A stretch of 64,000 bases of DNA, taken from NCBI RefSeq assembly GCF_006715285.1, contig NZ_VFMX01000001.1:4216001-4280000 (forward strand), given 5' to 3'. Under the pieces are notes generated by a model, which was not told the origin of the DNA, made no database searches, and was given only the letters and a program-made list of their open reading frames with translations. Positions 50,455 through 59,590 of this stretch are shown piece by piece (position 1 is the first letter of the stretch; the number at the start of each line of letters is the position of its first letter). This DNA comes from Arthrobacter sp. SLBN-83. Lineage in GTDB: Bacteria; Actinomycetota; Actinomycetes; Actinomycetales; Micrococcaceae. The position numbers and the translations under genes were made by a program.

Positions 50455-51225
50455 CTAGAGTCCCAGGTCCAGGTAACCGTCCAGGCCGACGGTCAGGCCG
50501 GGGTGCGCAGCGACGTTGCGAACGCCCAGGAGCACGCCCGGCATGAAGGAGGCACGGTCAAAGGAGTCGTGGCGGAGGGTCAGCTGCTCACCGGGACCGC
50601 CGAGGAGCACTTCCTGGTGTGCCACGAGCCCGCGGAGCCGGACGCTGTGCACGCGGACGCCGTCCACTTCGCAGCCCCGGGCCCCGGCGCGTTCGCTGGT
50701 GGTGGCATCGGGGCTGGGTGGCAGCTGGGCGGCAGCACGTTCGGCGGCAATCAGCTCCGCCGTGCGGACGGCAGTGCCGGAAGGGGCATCCACCTTGTCC
50801 GGGTGGTGCAGTTCGATGATCTCCACCGATTCGAAGTACTTGGACGCCTTCGCGGCGAACGCGGAGGCCAGGACGGAGCCCAGGGCGAAATTCGGGGCGA
50901 TCAGGACGCCCGTCTCCGGGTGTTCCGCCAAGAGGGATTCCAGCGCGGAGAGGCGCTGGGCGTCCCAGCCTGTGGTGCCCACCACGGCGTGGATTCCGTG
51001 CTCGACGGCGAAGCGGACGTTCGCTTCGGTGCTTTCGGGGACCGTGAGGTCCACCAGGTACTGCGCACCTGAGGCGGTCAGCTGCTCCAGTGAGTCACCC
51101 CGTCCCAGGGCTGCGACGAGCTTCATGTCGGGAGCGGCGTCGATGGCCTTGACGGCTTCGGCGCCCATGCGTCCGTTGGCGCCGAGGACGGCCACCAGCT
51201 TGGGAACGGAGTGTTGTTCGGTCAT
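50455..51225 (-). CDS. dapB: 4-hydroxy-tetrahydrodipicolinate reductase
   Basis: NAD(P)H-dependent reductase of the DAP/lysine path, 256 residues. VAVLGANGRMGAEAV is the nucleotide-binding loop, VVGTTGWD and APNFALGSV the central motifs, and ELHHPDKVDAPSGTA the substrate-binding and catalytic segment. ATG 51225. dapA and dapF are also in this window but in other transcripts. Confidence 0.95.
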   Translation of the reverse strand: MTEQHSVPKLVAVLGANGRMGAEAVKAIDAAPDMKLVAALGRGDSLEQLTASGAQYLVDLTVPESTEANVRFAVEHGIHAVVGTTGWDAQRLSALESLLAEHPETGVLIAPNFALGSVLASAFAAKASKYFESVEIIELHHPDKVDAPSGTAVRTAELIAAERAAAQLPPSPDATTSERAGARGCEVDGVRVHSVRLRGLVAHQEVLLGGPGEQLTLRHDSFDRASFMPGVLLGVRNVAAHPGLTVGLDGYLDLGL

Positions 51226-51307
51226 GGCGTTAACCCTACCGGCGCCGGTGGTTGGTGCAGGAACCGGGAGGCGTGCGTTACCTCGCAGCGGGGATCAGCG
51301 GTGGGTG

Positions 51308-51772
51308 TCAGCCGCCTGCGCCAACCCATTCCACCGTGCCGTCGGAGAAGAACTGTTCCTTCCAGATGGGCACCTGTTCCTTGATGCGGTCCACGAGTTC
51401 TGAGCAGACGGCGAAGGCCTGGCCACGGTGCGCGGCGGAGACGGCGCACACCAGAGCGGGGTCGCCAATTTCCAGCATGCCGGTGCGGTGTGCTGCCCAG
51501 ATCCGGACAGGCTGTTCAGCCCCGGCGTCCCCTTCAGCGCCCTGTTCGGCAACAAGGCGCGCGACGACGTCGGCCATCACCTGGTGTGCCGTGGGGTGCG
51601 CGCTGTAGCTGAGGCGCTGAACGGCCTTGCCGCCGTCGTGGTTCCGCACCACGCCGCTGAAGCTGACCACCGCGCCCGCGGTGTCGCTTTCCACTGCCGC
51701 TATTGCCTGGTCCACCGAGATGGGATCCGCACTCAGGACTGCCCTGACCACTTCAAATGCTTCAGTGCCCAT
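51308..51772 (-). CDS. moaE: molybdopterin synthase catalytic subunit
   Basis: Transfers sulfur from MoaD thiocarboxylate to precursor Z. The 154-residue protein has GAVVSFSGVVRNHDGGKAV, RIWAAHRTGMLEIGDPALVCAVSAAHR and the catalytic-lysine region VPIWKEQFFSDG. Its ATG overlaps the mogA end by 11 nt. The partner MoaD is encoded at 56912 on the other strand. Confidence 0.94.
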   Translation of the reverse strand: MGTEAFEVVRAVLSADPISVDQAIAAVESDTAGAVVSFSGVVRNHDGGKAVQRLSYSAHPTAHQVMADVVARLVAEQGAEGDAGAEQPVRIWAAHRTGMLEIGDPALVCAVSAAHRGQAFAVCSELVDRIKEQVPIWKEQFFSDGTVEWVGAGG

Positions 51773-52286
51773 GTCCGCCTTCCAGCTGGTCGCAAAGGTG
51801 CCCGATCAGCGGGTCCAGGACGGTGAGCCCGTCCATGACGCCCTTCGGTGATCCGGGCAGGTTGACGATGAACGTGTGCCCTGCGGCGCCGGCGTAGCCA
51901 CGGCTTAGGGCAGCGAGCGGGGTTTTGGCAGCGCCCGCCCTCCTGATCGCCTCCATGATCCCGGGAATCTCGCGGTCCAGGAGCGGCAGGGTGACGTCCG
52001 GCGTGCGGTCGTCGGGGCTGAGCCCGGTGCCGCCGCTGGTGATGATGACGGCGGGGTGCTGGGTGAGGAGCGCCCTGATGGCGGCACCCGCCGGGTCACC
52101 GTCGGGGACCACCATGGCCGGAAACACGTCGAAGCCGTGCTCGGCGAGCCAGTCAGTGATCACGGGGCCGGTTTCGTCGTCGTAGATGCCGGCGGCCGCG
52201 CGGGTGGAGGCGATGACGACGCCGGCCTTCCGCCCCTGCACCTCGCCGTGCACATGCGGGGCCGCCGCGCTGAAGGGTGTGGTCAC
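51762..52286 (-). CDS. mogA: molybdopterin adenylyltransferase (MogA/MoaB family)
   Basis: Activates molybdopterin with AMP before metal insertion. The 174-residue sequence has VVIASTRAAAGIYDDETGPVI, VIITSGGTGLSPDDRTPD and LPGSPKGV, the MoCF-domain motifs. The GTG at 52286 overlaps the moaC stop (GTGA). MogA and MoaB cannot be separated with certainty from the sequence. Confidence 0.9.
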   Translation of the reverse strand: MTTPFSAAAPHVHGEVQGRKAGVVIASTRAAAGIYDDETGPVITDWLAEHGFDVFPAMVVPDGDPAGAAIRALLTQHPAVIITSGGTGLSPDDRTPDVTLPLLDREIPGIMEAIRRAGAAKTPLAALSRGYAGAAGHTFIVNLPGSPKGVMDGLTVLDPLIGHLCDQLEGGHGH

Positions 52287-52774
52287 AGTGCCCAGTCTCC
52301 GCTCTTGCCGCCGCTCTTGGCCAGCACCTTGATGTCCGTCAGCACGGCGTGCTTGTCCACTGCCTTGATCATGTCGTAAACGCTCAGGGCGGCCACGGAC
52401 ACCGCGGTCAGGGCCTCCATTTCCACGCCGGTGACACCCCTGGTCTTGACGGTGGCGCCGATGGTGACGGCGTCAGCGCCAAGGTCAAAGTCGACCGTGA
52501 CTTTGGAGAGCGGCAGCGGATGGCAGAGCGGGATCAGGTCCGGGGTCTTCTTGGCGGCCATGATGCCGGCTACGCGGGCAACGGCCAGGGCATCGCCCTT
52601 GGGGAGCCCGCCGGTGCCCAGGAGCTGCATTACTTCGGCGGTGGTCCGGACCGTGGCGGTGGCCGTCGCTTCCCGGGTGGTTTCTGCCTTGGCGGAAACG
52701 TCCACCATCTGGGCGCTGCCGTCCTGGCGCAGGTGCGTCAGGGCGGGGGTCTGTTCTGCGTTCACAGCATCCAT
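52283..52774 (-). CDS. moaC: cyclic pyranopterin monophosphate synthase
   Basis: Second step of cofactor synthesis, working after MoaA. The 163-residue protein has the signature MVDVSAK, KTPDLIPLCHPLPLSKV and GVEMEALTAVSVAALSVYDMIKAVDK. ATG 52774 overlaps the moeA end by 13 nt. Confidence 0.96.
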   Translation of the reverse strand: MDAVNAEQTPALTHLRQDGSAQMVDVSAKAETTREATATATVRTTAEVMQLLGTGGLPKGDALAVARVAGIMAAKKTPDLIPLCHPLPLSKVTVDFDLGADAVTIGATVKTRGVTGVEMEALTAVSVAALSVYDMIKAVDKHAVLTDIKVLAKSGGKSGDWAL

Positions 52775-54015
52775 ACTTCCACCTCGTCCCCGGCAGCGAG
52801 TTCCGTGACGCCCTCGGGGATGTGGACCAGGACATTCGAGCCCGCGAGCGCGTGCATCAGGTGCGAGCTCTCGCCGCCTTCCAGCCGTACCGTCCCGTCC
52901 GGCCGCAGGCTCCCCCGGCGGACCTGGTGTTTGGTGCCGGGCGAGGTGAGCTGCTGCGTTTGCCCTTCAAGGTCAAGCCGGGCGCGCAGGGGCAGCCGGG
53001 GCGCCGGTGCCCCCACCAAGGCCGACAGGGCGGGCCGGAGGAACATTTCGAAGGAGACCAGGCAGCTGACCGGATTGCCGGGAAACCCAAGGAAGGGGAC
53101 GCTGTCGAACGTTCCTATTCCCTGGGGACCGCCAGGCTGCAGGGCAACATGCAGGAAGTCGACCGGCTGTTCCGCCATGGCCTGACGCACCACCTCGTAG
53201 GCTCCCTTGCTGACCCCTCCGGTGGTGACGATCAGGTCGGAGTCCCGGCCTTCGGCCCGCAGCAGCGCCTGGAGTTCAGCAGGGTTGTCGGTGGAGATCC
53301 CTGCGCGGCGGACGCGGAGGCCTGCCTGTGTCATGGCCGCTTCCAGGAGGGTTCCGTTTGAGTCGTAGATCTTGCCGTCCGGCAGGGGCCGGCCCGGTTC
53401 AACCACTTCGTCCCCGGTGGTGACGAGCAGGACGGTCACCGACCGGTACACCTCCACCTCCGTTAGGCCTAGGGCGGCGAGCAGTCCCAGCTGCGCCGGC
53501 CCCAGGCAGGTCCGTGCGGCGAGCGCCCGCTCCCCCGCCGGAATGTCACTGCCGGCGGTGCGCACGTACGTTCCCGGGGCAGTGGCAGGCAGCGTCACAA
53601 CAGTCCCCTCCGGAAGGAAATGGTCTGGCACCGCCTTTTCGATAGGTACGACGGCGTCAGCCCCCACCGGGATCATGGCACCGGTCATGATGGGCGCCGC
53701 AGTCCCCGGCTCCAGCGGCTGGGGGGTTGACCCGGCGGGAACGGGGGGCATGATGCGCAGGTCAGTGCCGCCGTTGGGAATGTCCGCGGAACGGACGGCG
53801 TACCCGTCCATCTGGGAATTGGCGAAGGGGGGAAGGCTGAGCGGCGCAAGGAGTCCATGCACCAACGACCGGCCCAGGGCATCCGGCAACGGAACAGCCT
53901 CGGCACGGGATTCTGCCGCGAGCGGGGCCAGGAGATCCGTGACGGCGGCTCGGTGGTCGGCAACGGAGCGGGCGTTATGCGCCCTGCCGGCAGGGGCGTG
54001 TTGCGCAGTGGTCAT
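52762..54015 (-). CDS. moeA: molybdopterin molybdotransferase
   Basis: Inserts molybdate into adenylated molybdopterin. The 417-residue protein has FANSQMDGYAVR, GAMIPVGADAVVPIE, VLLVTTGDEVVEPG and TTGGVSKGAYE, and the C-terminal domain with VPFLGFPGNPVSCLVSFE. ATG 54015, 23 nt downstream of the oxidoreductase gene. Confidence 0.95.
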   Translation of the reverse strand: MTTAQHAPAGRAHNARSVADHRAAVTDLLAPLAAESRAEAVPLPDALGRSLVHGLLAPLSLPPFANSQMDGYAVRSADIPNGGTDLRIMPPVPAGSTPQPLEPGTAAPIMTGAMIPVGADAVVPIEKAVPDHFLPEGTVVTLPATAPGTYVRTAGSDIPAGERALAARTCLGPAQLGLLAALGLTEVEVYRSVTVLLVTTGDEVVEPGRPLPDGKIYDSNGTLLEAAMTQAGLRVRRAGISTDNPAELQALLRAEGRDSDLIVTTGGVSKGAYEVVRQAMAEQPVDFLHVALQPGGPQGIGTFDSVPFLGFPGNPVSCLVSFEMFLRPALSALVGAPAPRLPLRARLDLEGQTQQLTSPGTKHQVRRGSLRPDGTVRLEGGESSHLMHALAGSNVLVHIPEGVTELAAGDEVEVWML

Positions 54016-54038
54016 GGGTACGCCTTTGGTCGCGGCCG

Positions 54039-55712
54039 TCAGGATTTCACGTCCACTCTAACCGTGTGGAATCCGGTGGCTCCGTCAGGCGCGGGCGGCC
54101 GGAAAGTTTCGTCCTGGGGCCGGCCGTTCAGGTCGGTGGCGCGGACCTGGACTTCGTACTGCCCCGGAGTGAGGTCGATGGCCAGCTTCCACTGGTACCA
54201 GGTATCGGCGGAGATGCCGGGCGCCAGCTCAGCTTCCCGCCATGGCCCCCGGTTGAGCCGCACTTCCACCTTCCCGATGCCCGTGTGCTGGGCCCAGGCT
54301 ACGCCGGCAAAAACAACGGTCCCCGGGCTGAGCGGCCAGCCGCTGCGGGGCACGTCGATGCGCGACGACGTCTTGATGGGCCCGCGCTCGGACCAGCCCC
54401 GCGGGGTCCAGTACCCGGCATCGTCGGCGAACCTGGTGACCTTGAGTTCGGTCAGCCACTTGGTCGCAGAAACGTAGCCGTAAAGGCCGGGGACCACCAG
54501 CCGGACGGGGAAGCCGTGCTCCAGGGGCAGCGGCTCCCCGTTCATGCCTACGGCCAGCAGGGCATCCCGGTTATCCGTCAGCACCTCCAACGGCGTCCCG
54601 GCGGTCCAGCCGTCGGCGCTGCGCGAGAGCACCATGTCGGCTCCCGGCTGCGGCTCCGCCAGGCCCAGCAGGTCCCGGACCGGCCACCCCAGCCACCGGG
54701 CGTTGCCGATCAGGTCCCCACCCACGTTGTTTGAGACGCAGGCGATGGTGATGTGGCGTTCGGTCAGGGGTTTCGCCATCAGGTCCGCAAAGGAGAGCTG
54801 GAGATCCCGGGCCACCATGCCGGTGACCTTGAGGACCCAGGTATCCGGGTTGACCGCCGGAACGGTGAGGGCTGTGTCGATCCGGTAGAAGTCCCGGTTC
54901 GGTGTGACCAGCGGCGGCGTTCCCGCCACGCCGGACTCCGCAGCGGCCGGGATGGGCGGCGCGGGAGATGCCGGCACTGGAAGGGTGATGCGTGCCCGGG
55001 CTTCGCTGACCGCGGTGGTGGCCCCGCGCCAGATCCCCGCCAGCACGCCGGCAGCGGCAGTCAGCGCCGCGGTGCCTCCCAGGGCCTGGAGGAAGCGGCG
55101 GCGGGAGCCGGCAGCTGTGGGATCGGGTGCGCTTTCGGCATCGCCGGTTGAAGCAGTGGCCTCCCACGCCGCCACCCGCCCTGCCAGGAGCCGCAAGAGC
55201 ACGACGGCGGCACCCGCGGCCAGGAGCGGAAGCGCAACAGCCACCGGGGTCACCTGGGAACGCGTCAGCACGGCTGCCGCTCCGGCGAGTCCGAAGACTC
55301 CCACCACGCCCGCACCGGCGAACCGTCTCCGGAGCTCAAGCACCCCGGCCAGCGCGGCCAGCCCCGCGATGACCAACGCCATGCCCGTCAGCAGGGCAGC
55401 CTTGTCAGCCGTACCGAAAAGGGAGATGGCCCAGTCCTTCACACCGGGGGGAACACCGTCGATCACCACTCCGCCAACGGCGGTCAGCGGGGAAAGGGAG
55501 GGGCTGGCGAACCCGGCCAGCAGCTCCCCCGCCGCGACACCCCCGGCGACGGCCGCCATCCCGGCTGCCGCACCCCAATACCTCCGTGGGTGCCGCACCG
55601 TGGCGCGCGGGACTCCCTGGTGCCGGACGGAAGGTTCCGCGCGCCCCTCGAGGCCGCCGCCGTCGTCGTCCGCCCCGTACCCGTGCCGGGAAGTCTTCAC
55701 ATCTCCCAGCAT
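54039..55712 (-). CDS. membrane-anchored molybdopterin oxidoreductase, sulfite-oxidase type
   Basis: A 557-residue protein. The N-terminal half has about five or six membrane helices (about residues 50-195). A twin-arginine-like SRRRFLQALGG follows, then another hydrophobic stretch and a soluble Moco domain (ITIACVSNNVGGDLIGNA, with the molybdenum-ligand Cys in IACVSN). A C-terminal dimer domain ends the protein. It probably oxidises an extracytoplasmic substrate such as sulfite; the electron acceptor is unknown. ATG 55712 is preferred over 55748. Its neighbours make its cofactor. Confidence 0.9.
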   Translation of the reverse strand: MLGDVKTSRHGYGADDDGGGLEGRAEPSVRHQGVPRATVRHPRRYWGAAAGMAAVAGGVAAGELLAGFASPSLSPLTAVGGVVIDGVPPGVKDWAISLFGTADKAALLTGMALVIAGLAALAGVLELRRRFAGAGVVGVFGLAGAAAVLTRSQVTPVAVALPLLAAGAAVVLLRLLAGRVAAWEATASTGDAESAPDPTAAGSRRRFLQALGGTAALTAAAGVLAGIWRGATTAVSEARARITLPVPASPAPPIPAAAESGVAGTPPLVTPNRDFYRIDTALTVPAVNPDTWVLKVTGMVARDLQLSFADLMAKPLTERHITIACVSNNVGGDLIGNARWLGWPVRDLLGLAEPQPGADMVLSRSADGWTAGTPLEVLTDNRDALLAVGMNGEPLPLEHGFPVRLVVPGLYGYVSATKWLTELKVTRFADDAGYWTPRGWSERGPIKTSSRIDVPRSGWPLSPGTVVFAGVAWAQHTGIGKVEVRLNRGPWREAELAPGISADTWYQWKLAIDLTPGQYEVQVRATDLNGRPQDETFRPPAPDGATGFHTVRVDVKS

Positions 55713-55786
55713 AGGATCGTGGCGCCGGGATGTTCCCCGACCGGTCACTGTGTGATGCGCGGCTCAAGGTGGCGTAGCCTGAATTC

Positions 55787-56905
55787 ATGAGTGTCCAGCT
55801 AGGCATGCCCCAGCCGCGGGAAGAAGCAGCATCGGCTGTGCCCGGACGCCGCCCCGCGGATGCACCGGCCGGCCTGGCGGACAGGTACGGCCGCCGCGCC
55901 ACCGACATGAGGCTGTCACTGACTGACAAATGCAACCTCCGCTGCACCTACTGCATGCCTGCCGAAGGCCTCGAGTGGCTGGCCAAGCAGGCGGTGATGT
56001 CCGGCGAAGAAATCGTGCGGATCGTCAAGGTGGGCGTTGAACGGCTGGGTGTCCGGGAGCTGCGGCTGACGGGCGGCGAGCCGCTGGTCCGGCACGATTT
56101 GGTGGACATCATCGCGGCCCTGCGGCGCAACCACCCCGACCTTCCGATCTCGATGACCACCAACGGCGTTGGCCTGGCCAGGAAGGCGGCAGCGCTGAAG
56201 GGCGCCGGGCTGACGCGCATCAACGTGTCGCTTGATTCCCTGCACGAGGAAACGTTCACCAAGCTGACCCGCCGCCCCTTCCTGGACCAGGTCCTGGCCG
56301 GTGTGGACGCGGCCTGGGCTGCCGGGCTGGGACCGGTCAAGCTGAACGCTGTCCTGATGCGCGGGATCAACGATGCCGAGTCACCGCAGCTGCTGGCCTG
56401 GGCCCTGGAGCGCGGGTACGAGCTGCGGTTCATCGAGCAGATGCCGCTCGACGCGGACCATGGCTGGACGCGCCGGAACATGATCACCGCCGCCGAAATC
56501 CGGGAGCTGCTGTCCCGGGATTTCGTCCTCAGTCCAGATCCCCGGGAACGTGACGGCGCCCCCGCGGAACGCTTTGAAGTACGACGCCGGGTGGCCGGCC
56601 CTGCGGATCCGGAGGGCCCGGTGCTGGGGACGGTGGGGATTATCGCCTCCGTCACCGAGCCGTTCTGCTCCGACTGCCGGCGCACCAGGATCACCGCCGA
56701 AGGCAAGATCATGAGCTGCCTGTTCTCACGGGAAGAATACGATCTGCTGGGCCTGCTGCGGGCGGGCGCCGGCGACGCGGAGCTGGCGCAGCGGTGGCAG
56801 GACGCCATGTGGATCAAACCCAAAGCGCATGGCATGGACCACGTGGGACTGGACGCCCCGGACTTCGTCCAGCCGGACCGCAGCATGAGTGCCATCGGGG
56901 GCTGA
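55787..56905 (+). CDS. moaA: GTP 3',8-cyclase
   Basis: A radical SAM enzyme starting molybdenum cofactor synthesis. The 372-residue protein has the SAM cluster CNLRCTYC (Cys49, 53, 56) and the second, GTP-binding cluster in FCSDCRRTRI and MSCLFS. The C terminus ends SAIGG, the double glycine needed for activity. ATG 55787 is divergent from the oxidoreductase gene; moaD follows after 6 nt. Confidence 0.96.
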   Translation: MSVQLGMPQPREEAASAVPGRRPADAPAGLADRYGRRATDMRLSLTDKCNLRCTYCMPAEGLEWLAKQAVMSGEEIVRIVKVGVERLGVRELRLTGGEPLVRHDLVDIIAALRRNHPDLPISMTTNGVGLARKAAALKGAGLTRINVSLDSLHEETFTKLTRRPFLDQVLAGVDAAWAAGLGPVKLNAVLMRGINDAESPQLLAWALERGYELRFIEQMPLDADHGWTRRNMITAAEIRELLSRDFVLSPDPRERDGAPAERFEVRRRVAGPADPEGPVLGTVGIIASVTEPFCSDCRRTRITAEGKIMSCLFSREEYDLLGLLRAGAGDAELAQRWQDAMWIKPKAHGMDHVGLDAPDFVQPDRSMSAIGG

Positions 56906-56911
56906 CCGGAA

Positions 56912-57178
56912 ATGCTTGTACGTTACTTTGCTGCCGCACGCGCCGCCGCCGGTTTCGAAGAAGAGAAGTTCGACCTGCCCGACGGCGCCACGGTGGCTGA
57001 CCTGGTGAAGGCCGTAGCCGCCGTGGAGCGGGCGGAGCCCCCAACGGGAACCCCGCCGCTTCCCCGGATCCTTTCCCGGAGCAGCTTCCTGCTCAACGAG
57101 GTGGCCGTGCGGGACCAGGCAACTGTGCTGCGTCCCGACGACGTGGTGGACGTGCTTCCGCCCTTCGCGGGAGGCTAG
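56912..57178 (+). CDS. moaD: molybdopterin synthase sulfur carrier subunit
   Basis: An 88-residue ubiquitin-fold protein (MLVRYFAAARAAAGFEEEKFDLP) ending PPFAGG; the terminal Gly-Gly receives sulfur as thiocarboxylate. It is co-transcribed with moaA. The activating MoeB-like enzyme is not in the window. Confidence 0.93.
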   Translation: MLVRYFAAARAAAGFEEEKFDLPDGATVADLVKAVAAVERAEPPTGTPPLPRILSRSSFLLNEVAVRDQATVLRPDDVVDVLPPFAGG

Positions 57179-57248
57179 GGAGCCAGCCTTCGGGCGCATT
57201 GGTGCCTGCGGGGCTTTGATTGTCAGACCCTCGTTGGATGATTCTTCT

Positions 57249-58907
57249 ATGGGAACCAGCCTTGGGGTGGCAGCGGCAGCGGAAGGTGTTCATGCCTGCG
57301 TTGCTGCCCTCGATGCCCTGAATGTTCTGGAACGCGAGGACGCCTTCCTGGCGGCCGGCGTAGGTATTGGCCCTGATTTTGATGTGCTGCAGCGGCGGTA
57401 CGAGATCCGGCTGGAACGGCTCGAAGTTATCGCCCGGATGGAGGCGCGGCTGTCCGCGATGAAAGCCCGGGATGCTGGTGAGGCCATGGAGATCCAGCAG
57501 GCCTTGATGCCGCCGGACGCGTCCGTCACGGACCGGACCTACGCCGAAATGTCCGTGGTGGAGGAAATCGCCGGGGTCCTGACCATTAGTTCGGCGGCCG
57601 CCGCTGCGTTCGTGGACCAGTCGCGGAAGGTCTGCTCCCTACCGCTGGTGTTCGAGGCGTTGTCTACCGGTGTCGTGTCCTGGCAGCACGCGAAGGTCAT
57701 CGCCGGTGAAACCGATGGCCTTGACCCGGCCGGGGCTGCCGCCCTCGTGGCGCATTTCTTCGACCCCGACACACCCAACCCCGCCCGCGGGGCAGCCCCG
57801 GGTGAACTTGTGCCGTCCAGGTTCCGAGCGAAGGTGCGGGGGTGGCGGGAACGCCACCACCCCGAATCGATCGAGAAGCGCCACGTAAAGGGGGTCGCTG
57901 ACCGGCGGATGGAATACGCCCCAGACCGCGACGGCATGGCCTGGGTCTCGCTCTACCTCCCCGGCGATACCGCCTGCGCCATCTGGAACCGGAGTACCGC
58001 CATCGCGCGCGGGCTCCAGGGGCCCGACGAACCACGCACCCTCACCCAACTCCGACCCGACATCGCAGCGTCCCAGCTCCTCGGAGCCGGCCACACCCTA
58101 AGAGGCACCGTAAACGCCGTGGACACCACCGACAACGCCCCCACTTCAGCGGTCGTCACGGAAATTGGCAAGGTCCCCACGCCGCGGGCAGATGTCCTGG
58201 TCATGGTGCCGGTGCTCTCCCTGCTCGGGGCGACGGATGAGCCGGCGGTACTTGACGGGTTGGGACCGATTCCGGCCTCGATGGCACGGAAACTCGTCGC
58301 CGACGGGGCCGACTCCTTCTACCGGGTCCTCGTCGATCCTCGCGACGGGGCGCCGCTGGAAATCGGCAGGAAGAGCTACCGGCTTCCTGAGACCATCAAA
58401 CGCTGGATCAGGATGCGCGACGCCAAATGCACCTTCCCCGGCTGCACCAACGGCACCCCGGACAACGAAACCGACCACCTTCAAGCTTGGGAACACTGCG
58501 GAACCACCGGCACCACCAACTTGGCCCAGCTCTGCCCCAAACACCACCGGCTCAAACACCACAGCAGATGGACACCAGACCCAGCCACCGACAACGACCC
58601 GCCCGGCTGGACCTCACCCACCGGCCGCCACTACAAATCCGAACACCCAGACACCGAACCACCACACTGGCCACCAGGAATCCTGCCGATAGAGGCTGTT
58701 GCGCGCGCAACTGAGGATCTGGAGTGGGAGCCACTACTCGCGGACATGCCAAACTGGCCCGACCGGCCACCTGAAGAACCACCCTCCGAGAATCTGCTCG
58801 ACTCCAGCGGCCTGTGCCCCACAGATCCACTATGGGACGACTTCTACGCGCAACCATTCAATCTGCCACCCGACCCGTGGAAGGACTGGGAACGGCTGAA
58901 GTCATAA
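57249..58907 (+). CDS. DUF222 / HNH endonuclease (13E12 family)
   Basis: A 552-residue protein. DUF222 occupies about residues 30-340, and an HNH nuclease domain near residues 400-450 has CTFPGCTNGTPDNETDHLQAWEHCGTTGTTNL and CPKHHRLKHH, with zinc cysteines and catalytic His. The family is multi-copy in Arthrobacter and of unclear role. ATG 57249; a TTG at 57216 is an alternative. Codon use changes in the last 450 bases, with more A and CCA/ACC codons than in neighbours. No LexA box is seen upstream, unlike at the mini-DUF222 gene. Confidence 0.9.
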   Translation: MGTSLGVAAAAEGVHACVAALDALNVLEREDAFLAAGVGIGPDFDVLQRRYEIRLERLEVIARMEARLSAMKARDAGEAMEIQQALMPPDASVTDRTYAEMSVVEEIAGVLTISSAAAAAFVDQSRKVCSLPLVFEALSTGVVSWQHAKVIAGETDGLDPAGAAALVAHFFDPDTPNPARGAAPGELVPSRFRAKVRGWRERHHPESIEKRHVKGVADRRMEYAPDRDGMAWVSLYLPGDTACAIWNRSTAIARGLQGPDEPRTLTQLRPDIAASQLLGAGHTLRGTVNAVDTTDNAPTSAVVTEIGKVPTPRADVLVMVPVLSLLGATDEPAVLDGLGPIPASMARKLVADGADSFYRVLVDPRDGAPLEIGRKSYRLPETIKRWIRMRDAKCTFPGCTNGTPDNETDHLQAWEHCGTTGTTNLAQLCPKHHRLKHHSRWTPDPATDNDPPGWTSPTGRHYKSEHPDTEPPHWPPGILPIEAVARATEDLEWEPLLADMPNWPDRPPEEPPSENLLDSSGLCPTDPLWDDFYAQPFNLPPDPWKDWERLKS

Positions 58908-58999
58908 ATTTTGAAGCCACCGTCAATTGAGGTGCCGACGAAGCCTGGGCTTGAAAGATCGGCAACGCTCGCGGCCCGCGCACTCGTTCCCAGACGCCC

Positions 59000-59524
59000 T
59001 CAGGCACGGTGGAAGACGGATCGCATGAAGGGCCGGTAGGTTTGATCCTTTCCGTTCCCTGCGACCTGTGCTTTCACCTCCGGCACGTCTTCAGGCTCGA
59101 ATCTTCCAGCTGCACGCAAGTCGGTGACGTGCCGCAGCACTCCGGCTTCAACGCTGATGGCGTGCCGCGTCCAGCCTGCACTGCTTGGCCGCTCCACCCG
59201 GATGACGCCGTCGTGCCACGTACACCGGGCAGCGCCAGCGGGCAGCGCACCTGTGCTGTCCACGAAATACCAGAGCACGTCCTTGCGCGCAGGATCGATC
59301 GTGAAGATGCCATGGCCCTCGAAGTGCGTGCCATCAGGCTCGACATGCCGGTAGCCCTGCACCACTCCGAAGCCACCAGCAATCGGCGTGTAGGACACCT
59401 CGGCGTCCACCGTGCGCTCAGGCCCCCAAGGACCGGCGGCAAGGACGGTGCTTCCACGCCAGTGGCCCAACAGAGGTGCCAGGGCAGGATGCCCGGGCTT
59501 CAACTCCGGCCTGTCCACGAACAC
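59000..59524 (-). CDS. DUF1579-like small beta-barrel protein
   Basis: A 174-residue protein. LAPLLGHWRGSTVLAAGPWGPERTVDAEVSYTPIAGGFGVVQGYRHVEPDGTHFEGHGIFTIDP has the look of DUF1579/FABP-like lipocalin folds, with alternating beta strands. Binding of a small ligand is plausible but unproven. The start at 59524 and the gene's isolation give no functional clue. Confidence 0.7.
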   Translation of the reverse strand: MFVDRPELKPGHPALAPLLGHWRGSTVLAAGPWGPERTVDAEVSYTPIAGGFGVVQGYRHVEPDGTHFEGHGIFTIDPARKDVLWYFVDSTGALPAGAARCTWHDGVIRVERPSSAGWTRHAISVEAGVLRHVTDLRAAGRFEPEDVPEVKAQVAGNGKDQTYRPFMRSVFHRA

Positions 59525-59590
59525 GCCACCTCCTGCCGAAGCTCACCCCCATACTCAGGATGGACTCTGCAGGGCAGCAGCGCCAGCCTC

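Noticed and set aside
53104..53119. TCGAACGTTCCT in moeA as a LexA half-site
   Set aside because: Spacing between half-sites is wrong, and it lies inside a coding region.
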